Origin: Kordia sp. TARA_039_SRF
GTDB taxonomy: Bacteria; Bacteroidota; Bacteroidia; Flavobacteriales; Flavobacteriaceae
Assembly: GCA_006383075.2 (NCBI GenBank)
Contig: SMNH02000003.1
Location: 488,496-552,495 of the forward strand
Reading direction: 5' to 3'
Length of the DNA: 64,000 bases
A program made the translations under genes and the position numbers. Below, piece by piece: positions 1 through 8,076 of this stretch. Below the pieces are notes generated by a model, which searched no databases, was not told the origin of the DNA, and saw only the letters and a list, made by a program, of their open reading frames with translations. Each line of letters starts with the position of its first letter. Position 1 is the first letter of the stretch.

Positions 1-74
1 TGCAAATATGAAAACATTTTTTGAATTACGCAACTATTTTTTTTGATTTAATTTATTGATTTTCAAATACTTAA
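1..74 (-). promoter_or_regulatory. Candidate leftward promoter/operator at the window edge
   Basis: On the minus strand an 18-base string (74-57) is identical to 5737-5720 upstream of rtcB. It is followed by a GCGTA half-site (32-28) like those in the rtcB operator, and by CATATTTG (10-3), close to the Bacteroidetes -7 box TAnnTTTG. The element would drive a gene lying beyond position 1. That this gene shares regulation with the rtcB unit is an inference. Confidence 0.35.
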
Positions 75-220
75 CTTTGTTTTTGAGCATAAAAAATCCT
101 GTCCATCAAATGACGGATACTAAACTTTTTGACAACTGTCTGTCTCTCAATTGCTTTTGGTTTCAATACTTATTATTTTCTATATAATTACGCGATGAAC
201 ATTTTTTTAATTTTTTTCAT
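75..220. other. AT-rich spacer
   Basis: This stretch lies between the edge promoter and the terminator of the rtcB/tRNA-like unit. I see no open frame of note, no tRNA and no strong hairpin in it. Confidence 0.5.
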
Positions 221-250
221 AAAAAAAGCGCTCAATTTCTTGAACGCTTT
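221..250 (-). terminator. Intrinsic terminator of the rtcB/tRNA-like unit
   Basis: On the minus strand a ten-pair stem (AAAGCGTTCA with TGAGCGCTTT, one mismatch, six-base loop) is followed by a run of T. No other convincing minus-strand terminator lies between the end of the SDR-like gene (674) and this point. The tRNA-like genes are therefore probably inside the protein operon's transcript. Confidence 0.7.
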
Positions 251-295
251 ACTGATTGTATAATTTTAGTGTTATTTCATAGTTTATTTCACTCT

Positions 296-355
296 TAAAA
301 ATCTACATAAAGCGTCTGTTTTCGACAAAACGGTTCTACCATTCCGCGATTTTTA
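296..355 (-). ncRNA. Short tRNA-like fold (third element)
   Basis: On the minus strand a perfect seven-pair acceptor-like stem (TAAAAAT with ATTTTTA) encloses 46 bases. Inside are a D-arm-like hairpin with a ten-base loop containing GG (GCGG/CCGT stem) and a four-pair arm with a seven-base loop (TGTC/GACG). It is about 12 bases too short for a full cloverleaf, so an arm is missing. It lies on the same strand as the two tRNA-like genes, before the common terminator. It may be a decayed tRNA gene or a small tRNA-mimic RNA. The acceptor stem is purely A-T, so chance folding is possible. Confidence 0.3.
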
Positions 356-490
356 TCCTGACTTTTCAGGGGGATTGAGGCTATATGTACATAGTTTTTT
401 GTCATTAGTGTCGCAAATATGTGATTTTTAAGTTATTTCTTCCAAATTATCTATCCTATTTATATTGATTTTAAAGAGTTTAAAATCAGC

Positions 491-562
491 AACGGTAGGC
501 GAGACTCGAACCCGCACCCCATGAGTGACGGTCATGTACTCTTCCAGTTGAGCTACTACCGC
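491..562 (-). tRNA. tRNA-like gene 1 (anticodon-position GTC, C33)
   Basis: A complete cloverleaf can be drawn: acceptor GCGGTAG/CTACCGT with a terminal G-U pair, D stem GCTC/GAGT with GG in the loop, perfect five-pair anticodon stem CATGA/TCATG, four-base variable loop, T stem GCGGG/CTCGC with loop TTCGAGT. The anticodon loop is CCGTCAC, giving GTC at positions 34-36 (Asp), but base 33, almost always U, is C. The discriminator would be U instead of the G expected of tRNA-Asp. No CCA is encoded, but that is also true of the normal tRNA-Leu in this window. Folding is intact while decoding features are not. It lies between the second tRNA-like gene and the terminator at 221-250. Confidence 0.65.
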
Positions 563-589
563 TGCCTTTTTTAACTTTCTTTAATTTTG

Positions 590-662
590 AACAGCAGGCG
601 AGACTCGAACCCGCAACTCCCTTCCTGCTGAGAAGGTGCTCTTCCAATTGAACTACTGCTGT
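590..662 (-). tRNA. tRNA-like gene 2 (anticodon-position AGC, C33)
   Basis: A full cloverleaf is visible: acceptor ACAGCAG/CTGCTGT, D stem GTTC/GAGC with GG in the loop, perfect anticodon stem CCTTC/GAAGG, T stem GCGGG/CTCGC with loop TTCGAGT. The loop TCAGCAG puts AGC (Ala) at 34-36 with C at 33. The acceptor lacks the G3-U70 pair that marks bacterial tRNA-Ala, and the discriminator would be U. Its T arm is identical to that of gene 1 and its D loop nearly so, suggesting duplication. Its 5' end is only 12 bases from the stop codon of the SDR-like gene, on the same strand, so it is probably cut out of the operon mRNA. Confidence 0.65.
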
Positions 663-673
663 TATACTTTTGT

Positions 674-2056
674 TTACCAATCTTCTACAAGATAGTTTTT
701 TAATAGCTTTCCTGTGACTTTTTGTTCGTTTTGTTCATTTTCATAAATAGGATGTACAATTCGTGCTGCGCCATCAACAGGGTCAAGTGGCGGAATGTAT
801 CCTTTTTGAAATTGCTTTTCTCGCAATTCTTCTCGTGCGCCCGTAGAAATCCAACCGACATCTACCGCATTCATATAAATATGATCTTTGGCAAATGCTT
901 CTGCAGATGTGCGCGTCATCATATTTAAAGCTGCTTTGGTCATGTTGGTATGCGGATGAAACATGGTTTTATTGTTGTAACTAAATTGTCCTTCGGAAGA
1001 AGTAACGTTGATAATATGCTTCTTGGAAAACGTCGAATTTTTCAATAATGGCAACAATTCTTTGATGAGAAAGTATGGCGAAATCTGATTGATAAGATTT
1101 ACTTCAATCAATTCTTGCATAGAAATTTCTTCTAGCGTTGCATTCCAGCTATTTTTTGCGCGATTATCTACAGGTTGTCCAAAACGATTCAACGCCACAA
1201 AGCTTTTTTCTACATGATTTTCTAATAGTTTTACATTCGCAACAGGCGTTTCGTTGGCAATCAATTGTTTTTGATGGGAAAACGTTTGCAATAATTTTTG
1301 CTCATTCTCTATTAAAGGTGCGTAATACTGATTTGTATATTTTATAGTTTGTGCTGCATTATTGATGAGTATATCCAGTGAATGATATGTGTTTTTGTAA
1401 TAATTGATAAAGTTTTCAACCGATTTCAAATTTCGTAAATCCAATCCGTAGACAACCAAATTGTCTTTCCAATCTTCATAATCTTTTTCTTTTTGAAATT
1501 GCTCTAAAGCTATTGCTGGAAAACGTGTTGTCACAGTAACATTCGCATGAAAACGCAACATTTTTAATGCTGTTGCATATCCGATTTTAACACGTCCGCC
1601 CGTAATTATGACATTGCGATTGGACAAATTGAGTGTTTTAAAACGGTTTTTATAATTGAGTTCAGCACATGTCGGACACAAGCGGTTGTAAAACGAATGC
1701 GCCAACACAAAAGAAGCATTGCAACTGTAGCAGTTTTTCGGAATATGTAGCTTCGTAAATGTTTGTGGCGCTTCTTCGGATTCGCTAAATTTTGTGGTAT
1801 TCTCTAAAGCATTTTTAGAAATTTCACTGTTGAGAATCGTTTGTAAATCCGCTTGTTTTTTGTTGGTATAACTTTTTTTGCGATTTGCCTTTTTTGCGTT
1901 GGAATGAATTTTTGTAATCAGCGAACCAAATTGTTGATTGTCTGGATTTTCCAACGGACTTTTTTTAAGCGCATGCAATACCTTTAAGCAGGTTTCCCAT
2001 TCTTCTTGCGAAAAATTGTATGTCGATGTATCATTCTTCATGCGTGTAATTTTCAA
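674..2056 (-). CDS. Zinc-ribbon SDR-like protein, last protein gene of the rtcB unit
   Basis: 460 aa. Residues 1-105 form a polar, lysine-rich N-terminal region. A CxxC...CxxC zinc-ribbon-like module lies at Cys109, 112, 127 and 130. From about 147 there is a Rossmann short-chain dehydrogenase domain with TGGRVKIG at the nucleotide loop, NNAAQ, and the Ser region NVTSS. The catalytic YxxxK is degenerate: Thr stands where Tyr is expected, four residues before the Lys of TKAALN. The third glycine of the nucleotide loop is Lys. It may bind a dinucleotide without being a normal reductase. The gene overlaps the upstream 235-aa gene by 26 bases, so coupling is likely; Met6 is an alternative start. 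A direct role in RNA repair is inferred from position only. Confidence 0.8.
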   Translation of the reverse strand: MKITRMKNDTSTYNFSQEEWETCLKVLHALKKSPLENPDNQQFGSLITKIHSNAKKANRKKSYTNKKQADLQTILNSEISKNALENTTKFSESEEAPQTFTKLHIPKNCYSCNASFVLAHSFYNRLCPTCAELNYKNRFKTLNLSNRNVIITGGRVKIGYATALKMLRFHANVTVTTRFPAIALEQFQKEKDYEDWKDNLVVYGLDLRNLKSVENFINYYKNTYHSLDILINNAAQTIKYTNQYYAPLIENEQKLLQTFSHQKQLIANETPVANVKLLENHVEKSFVALNRFGQPVDNRAKNSWNATLEEISMQELIEVNLINQISPYFLIKELLPLLKNSTFSKKHIINVTSSEGQFSYNNKTMFHPHTNMTKAALNMMTRTSAEAFAKDHIYMNAVDVGWISTGAREELREKQFQKGYIPPLDPVDGAARIVHPIYENEQNEQKVTGKLLKNYLVEDW

Positions 2057-2738
2057 AAGGTTCTAAAAATCCGATGAGCTCCAAGGTGTCTTTTTTCCAG
2101 CGGATTCCGTGTCCGCTTGCAATTCGTACTTCGTACACCACATCGTGTTTGTAATGTGTAAAAACATTCCACCACGTTTTGTGTGTGAGAATGTGTTGCA
2201 TCAACGATTTCACCGTTTGTTCTTTATCTTCCACACTTCCTTTTACCGTTCCCCAGAAACTTTCCGTAGAGCGTTGCGCGTGTTTTTCCCAAGCACGAAC
2301 TGCTTTGGAGATTTGAGCATTGTGTGCTTTGAAACTTTGTTGCATCAATTCGTGTCGCAACGGTGGAATTGCTGTTTCGTCTTGCAAACTCGCGGACGTC
2401 AATCGTTGTCCCGAAAGTATCAAAAGATTCGAAAAACTTGTCCTTTCTACAGCAGTGGCAAACGCATTACGCGTCAATTTATTGGTTTCAAAATCGTACT
2501 TTTTTAAGACTTTGAATTGTTCTTTAAACACTGAAAATGCTTTTGGCAGATTCGGAATGATTTCTTCGTCAAAATTGGGTTTCCCGTAAAACTTCTCAGT
2601 ATCATTTTCATACAACGCATACACATGTTGCGCCAATACAGCCAAGTGTTCGTTTTGCAAAAATGCGCCATACGTAGCTTTCCAATCTTCCGAAAGGAAA
2701 CTTTTACACGAGTATGCTATGTGTATGAGTTGATTCAT
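2031..2738 (-). CDS. Unknown protein of the rtcB unit (235 aa)
   Basis: I do not recognise this family. The protein is soluble-looking, with no signal peptide or membrane segment, predicted mostly helical, and rich in His, Trp and aromatic residues. The C-terminus carries a distinctive block (SGHGIRW, then LELIGFLEPFE) that looks like a conserved small domain. It sits between the DEDDh exonuclease (17-base gap) and the SDR-like gene (26-base overlap), all leftward, so it is almost certainly co-translated with them. A role in RNA handling or in assembly of the repair complex is a guess from context. Confidence 0.75.
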   Translation of the reverse strand: MNQLIHIAYSCKSFLSEDWKATYGAFLQNEHLAVLAQHVYALYENDTEKFYGKPNFDEEIIPNLPKAFSVFKEQFKVLKKYDFETNKLTRNAFATAVERTSFSNLLILSGQRLTSASLQDETAIPPLRHELMQQSFKAHNAQISKAVRAWEKHAQRSTESFWGTVKGSVEDKEQTVKSLMQHILTHKTWWNVFTHYKHDVVYEVRIASGHGIRWKKDTLELIGFLEPFENYTHEE

Positions 2739-2755
2739 GAGTTTTGATTTATACT

Positions 2756-3304
2756 TTAACTATTTCGCAAACACCAATCTAAAATTTTGGCAATATTTCT
2801 TGCGTCGTCTATTCCTCTGTGATGTGTTCCGTCGAGCGGAATATTTAGAATTTGTAACGCTCCTTTCATACCCACTTTTTTTTGCAATCCTTTTACTTCT
2901 GAAAAGGTAGTTTTTACATTAATATGCTGCTGTCCCATAGGATATTCTACATTCCTAAGTTTGCACTGCTTTTTTAGCATATTGAGATCGTATTGACCGT
3001 AACTTGCCCATGTATATTGTTTTGGATTGTAAGTTACACGGAGTTTAGAACAAGCTTCTTCAAATGAGATTCCTTCCGAATCGACTAGTTCTTGCGTTAT
3101 CGTGGTTAATTCTGTACAGAATTCACTGATTGTAGAACGCGTAGGTTTTACAATGATTCCTTCGTTTTGACTGATATTTCCCGTTTTCGTATCCAATACG
3201 CAAATTCCGATTTCGATGATTTCATTGACTTGTCCATCAGGAATTTTTCCATTCCAGCAAGTTGCTTCTAAGTCAATAATAATTATTTTATCTGTATGAT
3301 TCAT
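2756..3304 (-). CDS. DEDDh 3'-5' exonuclease (ERI-1/KapD-like)
   Basis: 182 aa, a single RNase T-fold exonuclease domain. Motif I is DLEAT (Asp11, Glu13) followed by NEIIEIG. Motif II is in SYGQYDLNML, and motif III is HHRGIDDARNIAKIL with its His and Asp. Members of this branch trim 3' ends of structured RNAs. Here it is the third gene after rtcB, 14 bases downstream of the DUF434 gene. An obvious hypothesis is trimming of broken RNA 3' ends, or maturation of the tRNA-like RNAs at the end of the unit. It could also act on DNA; sequence alone does not decide. Confidence 0.88.
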   Translation of the reverse strand: MNHTDKIIIIDLEATCWNGKIPDGQVNEIIEIGICVLDTKTGNISQNEGIIVKPTRSTISEFCTELTTITQELVDSEGISFEEACSKLRVTYNPKQYTWASYGQYDLNMLKKQCKLRNVEYPMGQQHINVKTTFSEVKGLQKKVGMKGALQILNIPLDGTHHRGIDDARNIAKILDWCLRNS

Positions 3305-3318
3305 GTTTTAATTTTTTA

Positions 3319-4029
3319 TTAAGATTCCACTACATTTTTCTGTGGAATGTGTGCGTCTACTACATGTCGCACCATATTACACCAAGCAGCTGCATGATCT
3401 AAAATCCACGCGTCTGAACTGATGGCGATTTGTTTTTTTTCTACAATCATTTTGTCAGGATTGTTGTCTAAAATGATTTCCCAATTGAGATGATGTGCAT
3501 CTGCAAATTCTCGTAATGTTATTTTTAAACGTCCGCTATTAGACACAGGTTTATCAAAAATCCACGTTGCTTTTTTCACCTTGTTTTCTTGTAAAAAATC
3601 GGCAATTAACTGAATAGCTTCTGGCGTTTGTTGTACTTTTTTATACGTTCCATGCACACTAGATAAATCGCGATAGCAACCATCCAATCCTTTAAAAAGA
3701 TAAGCGCCTGATAGTGCACTTTCCAACAATATTAACACATTAAAACCATCGAGCATGACTTCCTTTTCTACTAATTGATTAGGCAACAAGCAACGTTCCG
3801 CGCGTTTTATGAGTTTATCGTTTGCTTCACTCATTCCCTGTAAAGCACGTTGTTGGCGATTGTTGAGTTTGTAACGATTTCCCACCAAAGCCAGCGATGA
3901 TTTTTCAGAAAAACCTCTGCTCAACAAATACGATAGGTCTTTGATAGCTTCTCGCATTTTTGACTGCATGCTCAAATCGCCAAACAAACGGTTGTCACTT
4001 CCTTCTTTGCCTCTGTTTCTGGTTGTCAT
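3319..4029 (-). CDS. DUF434 / DUF5616 protein of the rtcB unit
   Basis: 236 aa. The N-terminal part (about 30-70) has the DUF434 pattern: LSYLLSRGF, ALVGNRYKL, then QQRAL. The C-terminal part (about 85-225) begins VMLDGFNVLILLES and contains an acidic, beta/alpha region ending in SSDAWILDHAA, matching DUF5616 and suggestive of a NYN/PIN-like nuclease fold. The Asp of LDGFNVL and the Asp residues near ILDNNPDK and SSDAWILD are candidate metal ligands. DUF434 proteins are known neighbours of RtcB-type RNA repair genes. The gene follows rtcB with a 63-base gap and precedes the exonuclease. Enzymatic activity is unproven. Confidence 0.85.
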   Translation of the reverse strand: MTTRNRGKEGSDNRLFGDLSMQSKMREAIKDLSYLLSRGFSEKSSLALVGNRYKLNNRQQRALQGMSEANDKLIKRAERCLLPNQLVEKEVMLDGFNVLILLESALSGAYLFKGLDGCYRDLSSVHGTYKKVQQTPEAIQLIADFLQENKVKKATWIFDKPVSNSGRLKITLREFADAHHLNWEIILDNNPDKMIVEKKQIAISSDAWILDHAAAWCNMVRHVVDAHIPQKNVVES

Positions 4030-4092
4030 TTTTTAATTTTTTAAAAGACTATTTTGCACATCTTTTCACCTAAAGTGTTTCTAGTTTTAATT

Positions 4093-5505
<1,413 letters not shown>

Positions 5506-5573
5506 TTAATCGTTAGAAGGAATGTGTCATCAATATTGAAAAAGTAGGTTACAAGATATTGCTTTTTAATGAA

Positions 5574-5601
5574 CTCCGCTGACTCCAAATGTTCAGCGGA
5601 G
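5574..5601. terminator. Strong hairpin between the S24-like gene and rtcB
   Basis: A perfect nine-pair inverted repeat (CTCCGCTGA with TCAGCGGAG, ten-base loop) lies in the leader before rtcB. There is no U-run on either side, so it is a weak terminator candidate. It could equally be an mRNA-leader structure for rtcB or a stop for the S24-like gene transcript. Confidence 0.4.
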
Positions 5602-5643
5602 CTTGACTACTTTGTCATATAGAAATGACGTTATTTATAATTC

Positions 5644-5737
5644 CGATACAAATATTTTAAATTACTACGCAGTTATTTTGCGCAGTTGTCTTTACATTTT
5701 ATAAACTTTATTAATTTGATGATTTTCAAATACTTAA
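5644..5737 (-). promoter_or_regulatory. rtcB promoter region with direct-repeat operator
   Basis: On the minus strand there is, in order, an 18-base string shared exactly with the window edge (5737-5720), a direct repeat TGCGC/TGCGT with 13-base period (5684-5680 and 5671-5667), and AATATTTG (56-49 of 5600s), resembling the -7 box TAnnTTTG. The repeat overlaps the expected -33 position. Its twin is found at 6224-6241 beside the WYL regulator gene, which makes that regulator the likely ligand. Promoter strength and sign of control are unknown. Confidence 0.45.
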
Positions 5738-5820
5738 ATAAAAAATAATCTATGATATTTTATGTGTTTAAAATGAAAAGTAGTATTGTGAAATGCGATT
5801 TTAAAAAAAGTGAAGAATGT

Positions 5821-6117
5821 CTATGACATCGGTAATATTTCAATTACTTTGCCATATACATTTTTTGTCCATCCGTTAATTCTTCCACGATTGTTTCCTA
5901 TTAACAATCCGCGTTTTTGGTTTTTTCCTTTCACTAAATGTGTAAAAACATTTCCGCGAACTTTACAAAAAACGATATCACCAACTTCGCAATCTTCCCA
6001 AGAAATAGGTTGCAACTTTACAGGCTGCTTTGATTTTAAAATAGGCAACATAGAATTACCAGGTTCTTTTGAAATGATGGTTTGTCCATCAAGAAGTTTT
6101 TGAATTTTCCAATTCAT
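5821..6117 (-). CDS. Small S24/S26-fold protein (LexA/signal-peptidase-like), 98 aa
   Basis: 98 aa with the core of the S24/S26 serine peptidase fold: GNSMLPIL near residues 20-27 contains the nucleophile box SMxP, followed by VGDIVFCKVRG and LIGNN. There is no DNA-binding domain and no membrane segment, unlike LexA or signal peptidase. A Lys general base is possible at Lys53 or in the VKGKNQKR stretch, but I cannot fix it. The gene is leftward, divergent from the WYL regulator, and separated from rtcB by a 327-base spacer with its own promoter signals. It may be part of the control circuit or a peptidase acting on a neighbour. Confidence 0.75.
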   Translation of the reverse strand: MNWKIQKLLDGQTIISKEPGNSMLPILKSKQPVKLQPISWEDCEVGDIVFCKVRGNVFTHLVKGKNQKRGLLIGNNRGRINGWTKNVYGKVIEILPMS

Positions 6118-6180
6118 AATTATGGTTTTTAAAAGTTATATGTGACATTATTGACACACATATCTTTCTAAAACAGATTT

Positions 6181-6188
6181 CAAAAGTA
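6181..6188 (-). promoter_or_regulatory. -7 box for the S24-like gene
   Basis: The minus strand reads TACTTTTG, an exact match to the Bacteroidetes -7 consensus TAnnTTTG, about 64 bases before the start codon of the S24-like gene. The direct-repeat operator at 6222-6243 lies upstream of it. No clear -33 element at the ideal distance was found. Confidence 0.45.
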
Positions 6189-6221
6189 GTTTCAATGAAC
6201 TTTTGCGAATAACAAGAAAAA

Positions 6222-6243
6222 CTACGCAATCTTTTTACGCAGT
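6222..6243. promoter_or_regulatory. Direct-repeat operator near the WYL gene
   Basis: Two ACGCA repeats (6224-6228 and 6237-6241) with a 13-base period lie between the divergent WYL and S24-like genes, 37 bases before the WYL start codon. The same arrangement (ACGCA then GCGCA, 13 apart) occurs at 5667-5684 before rtcB. Position suggests autoregulation of the WYL gene together with control of rtcB. Confidence 0.45.
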
Positions 6244-6279
6244 TTTGATTTTTTAGTATTTTCACACCAAATACAAAAT

Positions 6280-7293
6280 ATGGCCATTAATAAAAATGCA
6301 CTAATTCGTTATAAAACGATTGATAAATGCTTGCAAAACCGATACCGACAATGGACGCTCAACGACTTGATTGAAGCCTGCTCAGACGCGTTGTACGAAT
6401 ATGAAGGTCGTGAAGTGAATGTAAGCCGCAGAACGGTTCAACTCGATATTCAAATGATGCGAAGTGACAAATTGGGCTATAATGCACCGATTGTTGTGTA
6501 TGACAGGAAGTTTTATAAATATGAGGACGAAACGTATTCCATCACGGATATTCCTTTGACAGAAAACGACATGAATGTACTTTCTGAAACGGTTGAAATG
6601 TTGAAGCAATTCAAAGATTTTTCGCTGTTTTCAGAATTAGGCGGCATCATACAACGCTTGGAAGACAAAGTGTATAGCGAAAAAACGCATCAATCTGCCA
6701 TTATTCATTTAGACAAAAATGAAAATTTAAAAGGATTGCAGTATTTGGACGTCTTATATCAAGCAATTTTAAAGAAAATTGTGTTGCGATTGACCTATCG
6801 CTCTTTCAAAGCTCGTCATGCTTCCGAAGTGATTTTTCATCCGTTTATTTTAAAAGAATTCAACAATCGTTGGTTTTTGGTTGGCGTTGCAGAAAATAAT
6901 CCGAAAATTATCACATTCGCGCTTGACAGAATTCTTCATGTAGATTACGATGTAACGATTCCATATCGAAATGAAAATTTTAACGGAGATGATTATTACA
7001 AAAATACGATTGGTGTTACTGTTTTAGACAAAAAACATATCCAACGCATTGTCCTAAAAATTGATCGCAGCAATGCGCCATATGTCACCACAAAGCCTTT
7101 TCATAGCACACAAGAAATCATTTCCGCACACAAAGATGGAAGCATCACCATACAATTACAAGTACACATCAACTTTGAGCTGGAGCGAATGATTTTAGGG
7201 TTTGGCGATAGCATTGAAGTACTAGAACCAAAAATTTTACGCAAGCGCATCTACAGAAAACTAAAAGCTGCCGCCAAAAAATACGACACGTAA
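6280..7293 (+). CDS. WYL-domain transcriptional regulator
   Basis: 337 aa. The N-terminal region (1-80) is a winged helix-turn-helix (RTVQLDIQMMR in the recognition area). Residues about 160-235 form the WYL domain (VLRLTYRSF, then HPFILKEFNNRWFLVGV), and the C-terminal WCX extension follows. WYL domains sense ligands, including nucleic acid fragments in some phage-defence and DNA-damage regulators. The gene is divergent from the S24-like gene and the rtcB unit, and a direct repeat 37 bases upstream recurs before rtcB. A role as the switch of the RNA-repair unit, possibly sensing damaged RNA, is the natural inference. The ligand cannot be read from sequence. Confidence 0.9.
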   Translation: MAINKNALIRYKTIDKCLQNRYRQWTLNDLIEACSDALYEYEGREVNVSRRTVQLDIQMMRSDKLGYNAPIVVYDRKFYKYEDETYSITDIPLTENDMNVLSETVEMLKQFKDFSLFSELGGIIQRLEDKVYSEKTHQSAIIHLDKNENLKGLQYLDVLYQAILKKIVLRLTYRSFKARHASEVIFHPFILKEFNNRWFLVGVAENNPKIITFALDRILHVDYDVTIPYRNENFNGDDYYKNTIGVTVLDKKHIQRIVLKIDRSNAPYVTTKPFHSTQEIISAHKDGSITIQLQVHINFELERMILGFGDSIEVLEPKILRKRIYRKLKAAAKKYDT

Positions 7294-7328
7294 TTTCTCT
7301 TGGTAAATTCCTACAATCAAAACTTCAT

Positions 7329-7350
7329 AAAAAGGGTTCTTTTCCCTTTT
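7329..7350 (+). terminator. Terminator after the WYL gene
   Basis: AAAAGGG and CCCTTTT form a seven-pair stem with a seven-base loop, followed by T-rich sequence. It lies about 35 bases after the stop codon of the regulator gene. Confidence 0.6.
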
Positions 7351-7395
7351 ATTTATAAGGTATTCACTTGCAAAAAACATTCAAGAAGCCTGTAC

Positions 7396-7522
7396 TTTCG
7401 CTTGTAAAGTTTAACGAAAAGTTCGTTTGTGTCATCGCATAGAGGTTGTAGTCATTCAAACATGCAAACACATTCGAAACATAAACTTGCGAAAATCCTG
7501 AGTCTCACGACTTGGGATTTTT
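7396..7522 (+). ncRNA. Structured leader with terminator-like hairpin before the arsenosugar genes
   Basis: A closing helix pairs TTTCGC (7396-7401) and AAGTTT (7407-7412) with the contiguous AAACTTGCGAAA (7483-7494), leaving a five-base bulge. Inside are hairpin AACGAA/TTCGTT (7413-7427) and a second branch TGTGT/ACACA plus GCAT/ATGC (7428-7472). Directly after comes a 13-pair hairpin (7492-7522) ending in a run of five T, whose outer bases overlap the closing helix. This is the layout of a riboswitch or attenuator, but it matches no class I can name, and a promoter downstream of it is possible. The start codon of the peroxidase-like gene is 94 bases further on. Confidence 0.4.
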
Positions 7523-7615
7523 ATGTTTTATTGTAAGTTTTAAAAAAAGTTTCGTCCTATTAAAGACTATTCGATTTTACGTATTTTAGCAAATCGCAAA
7601 AAACACGAAACAATT

Positions 7616-7951
7616 ATGGACAAATCATACTACAACCCTAGAGACTTAAAAAAATTTGGTTCTATTACAGAATGGAGTGAAGAACTCGGAAATAAATTTT
7701 TTGAATATTACGGAAAAGTCTTTGAAGAAGGCGCTTTAACACCACGAGAAAAATCATTAATCGCATTAGCTGTAGCACATACCGAACAATGTCCATACTG
7801 CATTGATGCGTATTCTCAAGATGGTTTACAACGCGGAATCACCAAAGAAGAAATGATGGAAGCTATTCATGTTGGTGCAGCTATCAAAAGCGGCGCAACG
7901 TTGGTACATGGCGTACAAATGATGAATAAAGTGAACAAGTTAGAGATGTGA
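7616..7951 (+). CDS. Arsenosugar-associated CMD/AhpD-like peroxidase protein
   Basis: 111 aa, one carboxymuconolactone decarboxylase (AhpD-like) domain. EQCPYCIDAYSQ holds the redox CxxC with its following acidic/His-type proton relay, and the all-alpha layout and length match the family. This subfamily accompanies arsS in arsenosugar clusters of Bacteroidota and cyanobacteria, which agrees with arsS starting 125 bases downstream. It may be a thiol peroxidase or may handle an organoarsenical intermediate; the reaction is not established. The stop codon runs into a 14-base perfect palindrome. Confidence 0.88.
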   Translation: MDKSYYNPRDLKKFGSITEWSEELGNKFFEYYGKVFEEGALTPREKSLIALAVAHTEQCPYCIDAYSQDGLQRGITKEEMMEAIHVGAAIKSGATLVHGVQMMNKVNKLEM

Positions 7952-7979
7952 TTTTACACTTTCGTGAAAGTGTAAAATC
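7950..7979. repeat. Perfect 14-base palindrome after the peroxidase-like gene
   Basis: GATTTTACACTTTC is followed after two bases by its exact reverse complement, starting within the stop codon of the upstream gene. There is no T-run. It may stabilise the mRNA 3' end or be a fragment of a dispersed palindromic repeat. A short CCTGAGC...GTCGAAGG type palindrome follows directly. Confidence 0.6.
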
Positions 7980-8076
7980 ATCCTGAGCATAGTCGAAGGA
8001 TTTTAATTTGAAACACAAAAATCTACAACACTAAAAATTACGTAGATATTTAAAAGACGAAACACAAAATAAATAC

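Noticed and set aside
7441-7455. preQ1 riboswitch-like AGAGGTTGTAG
   Set aside because: The matching CCCTCT and A-rich tail of preQ1-I are missing.
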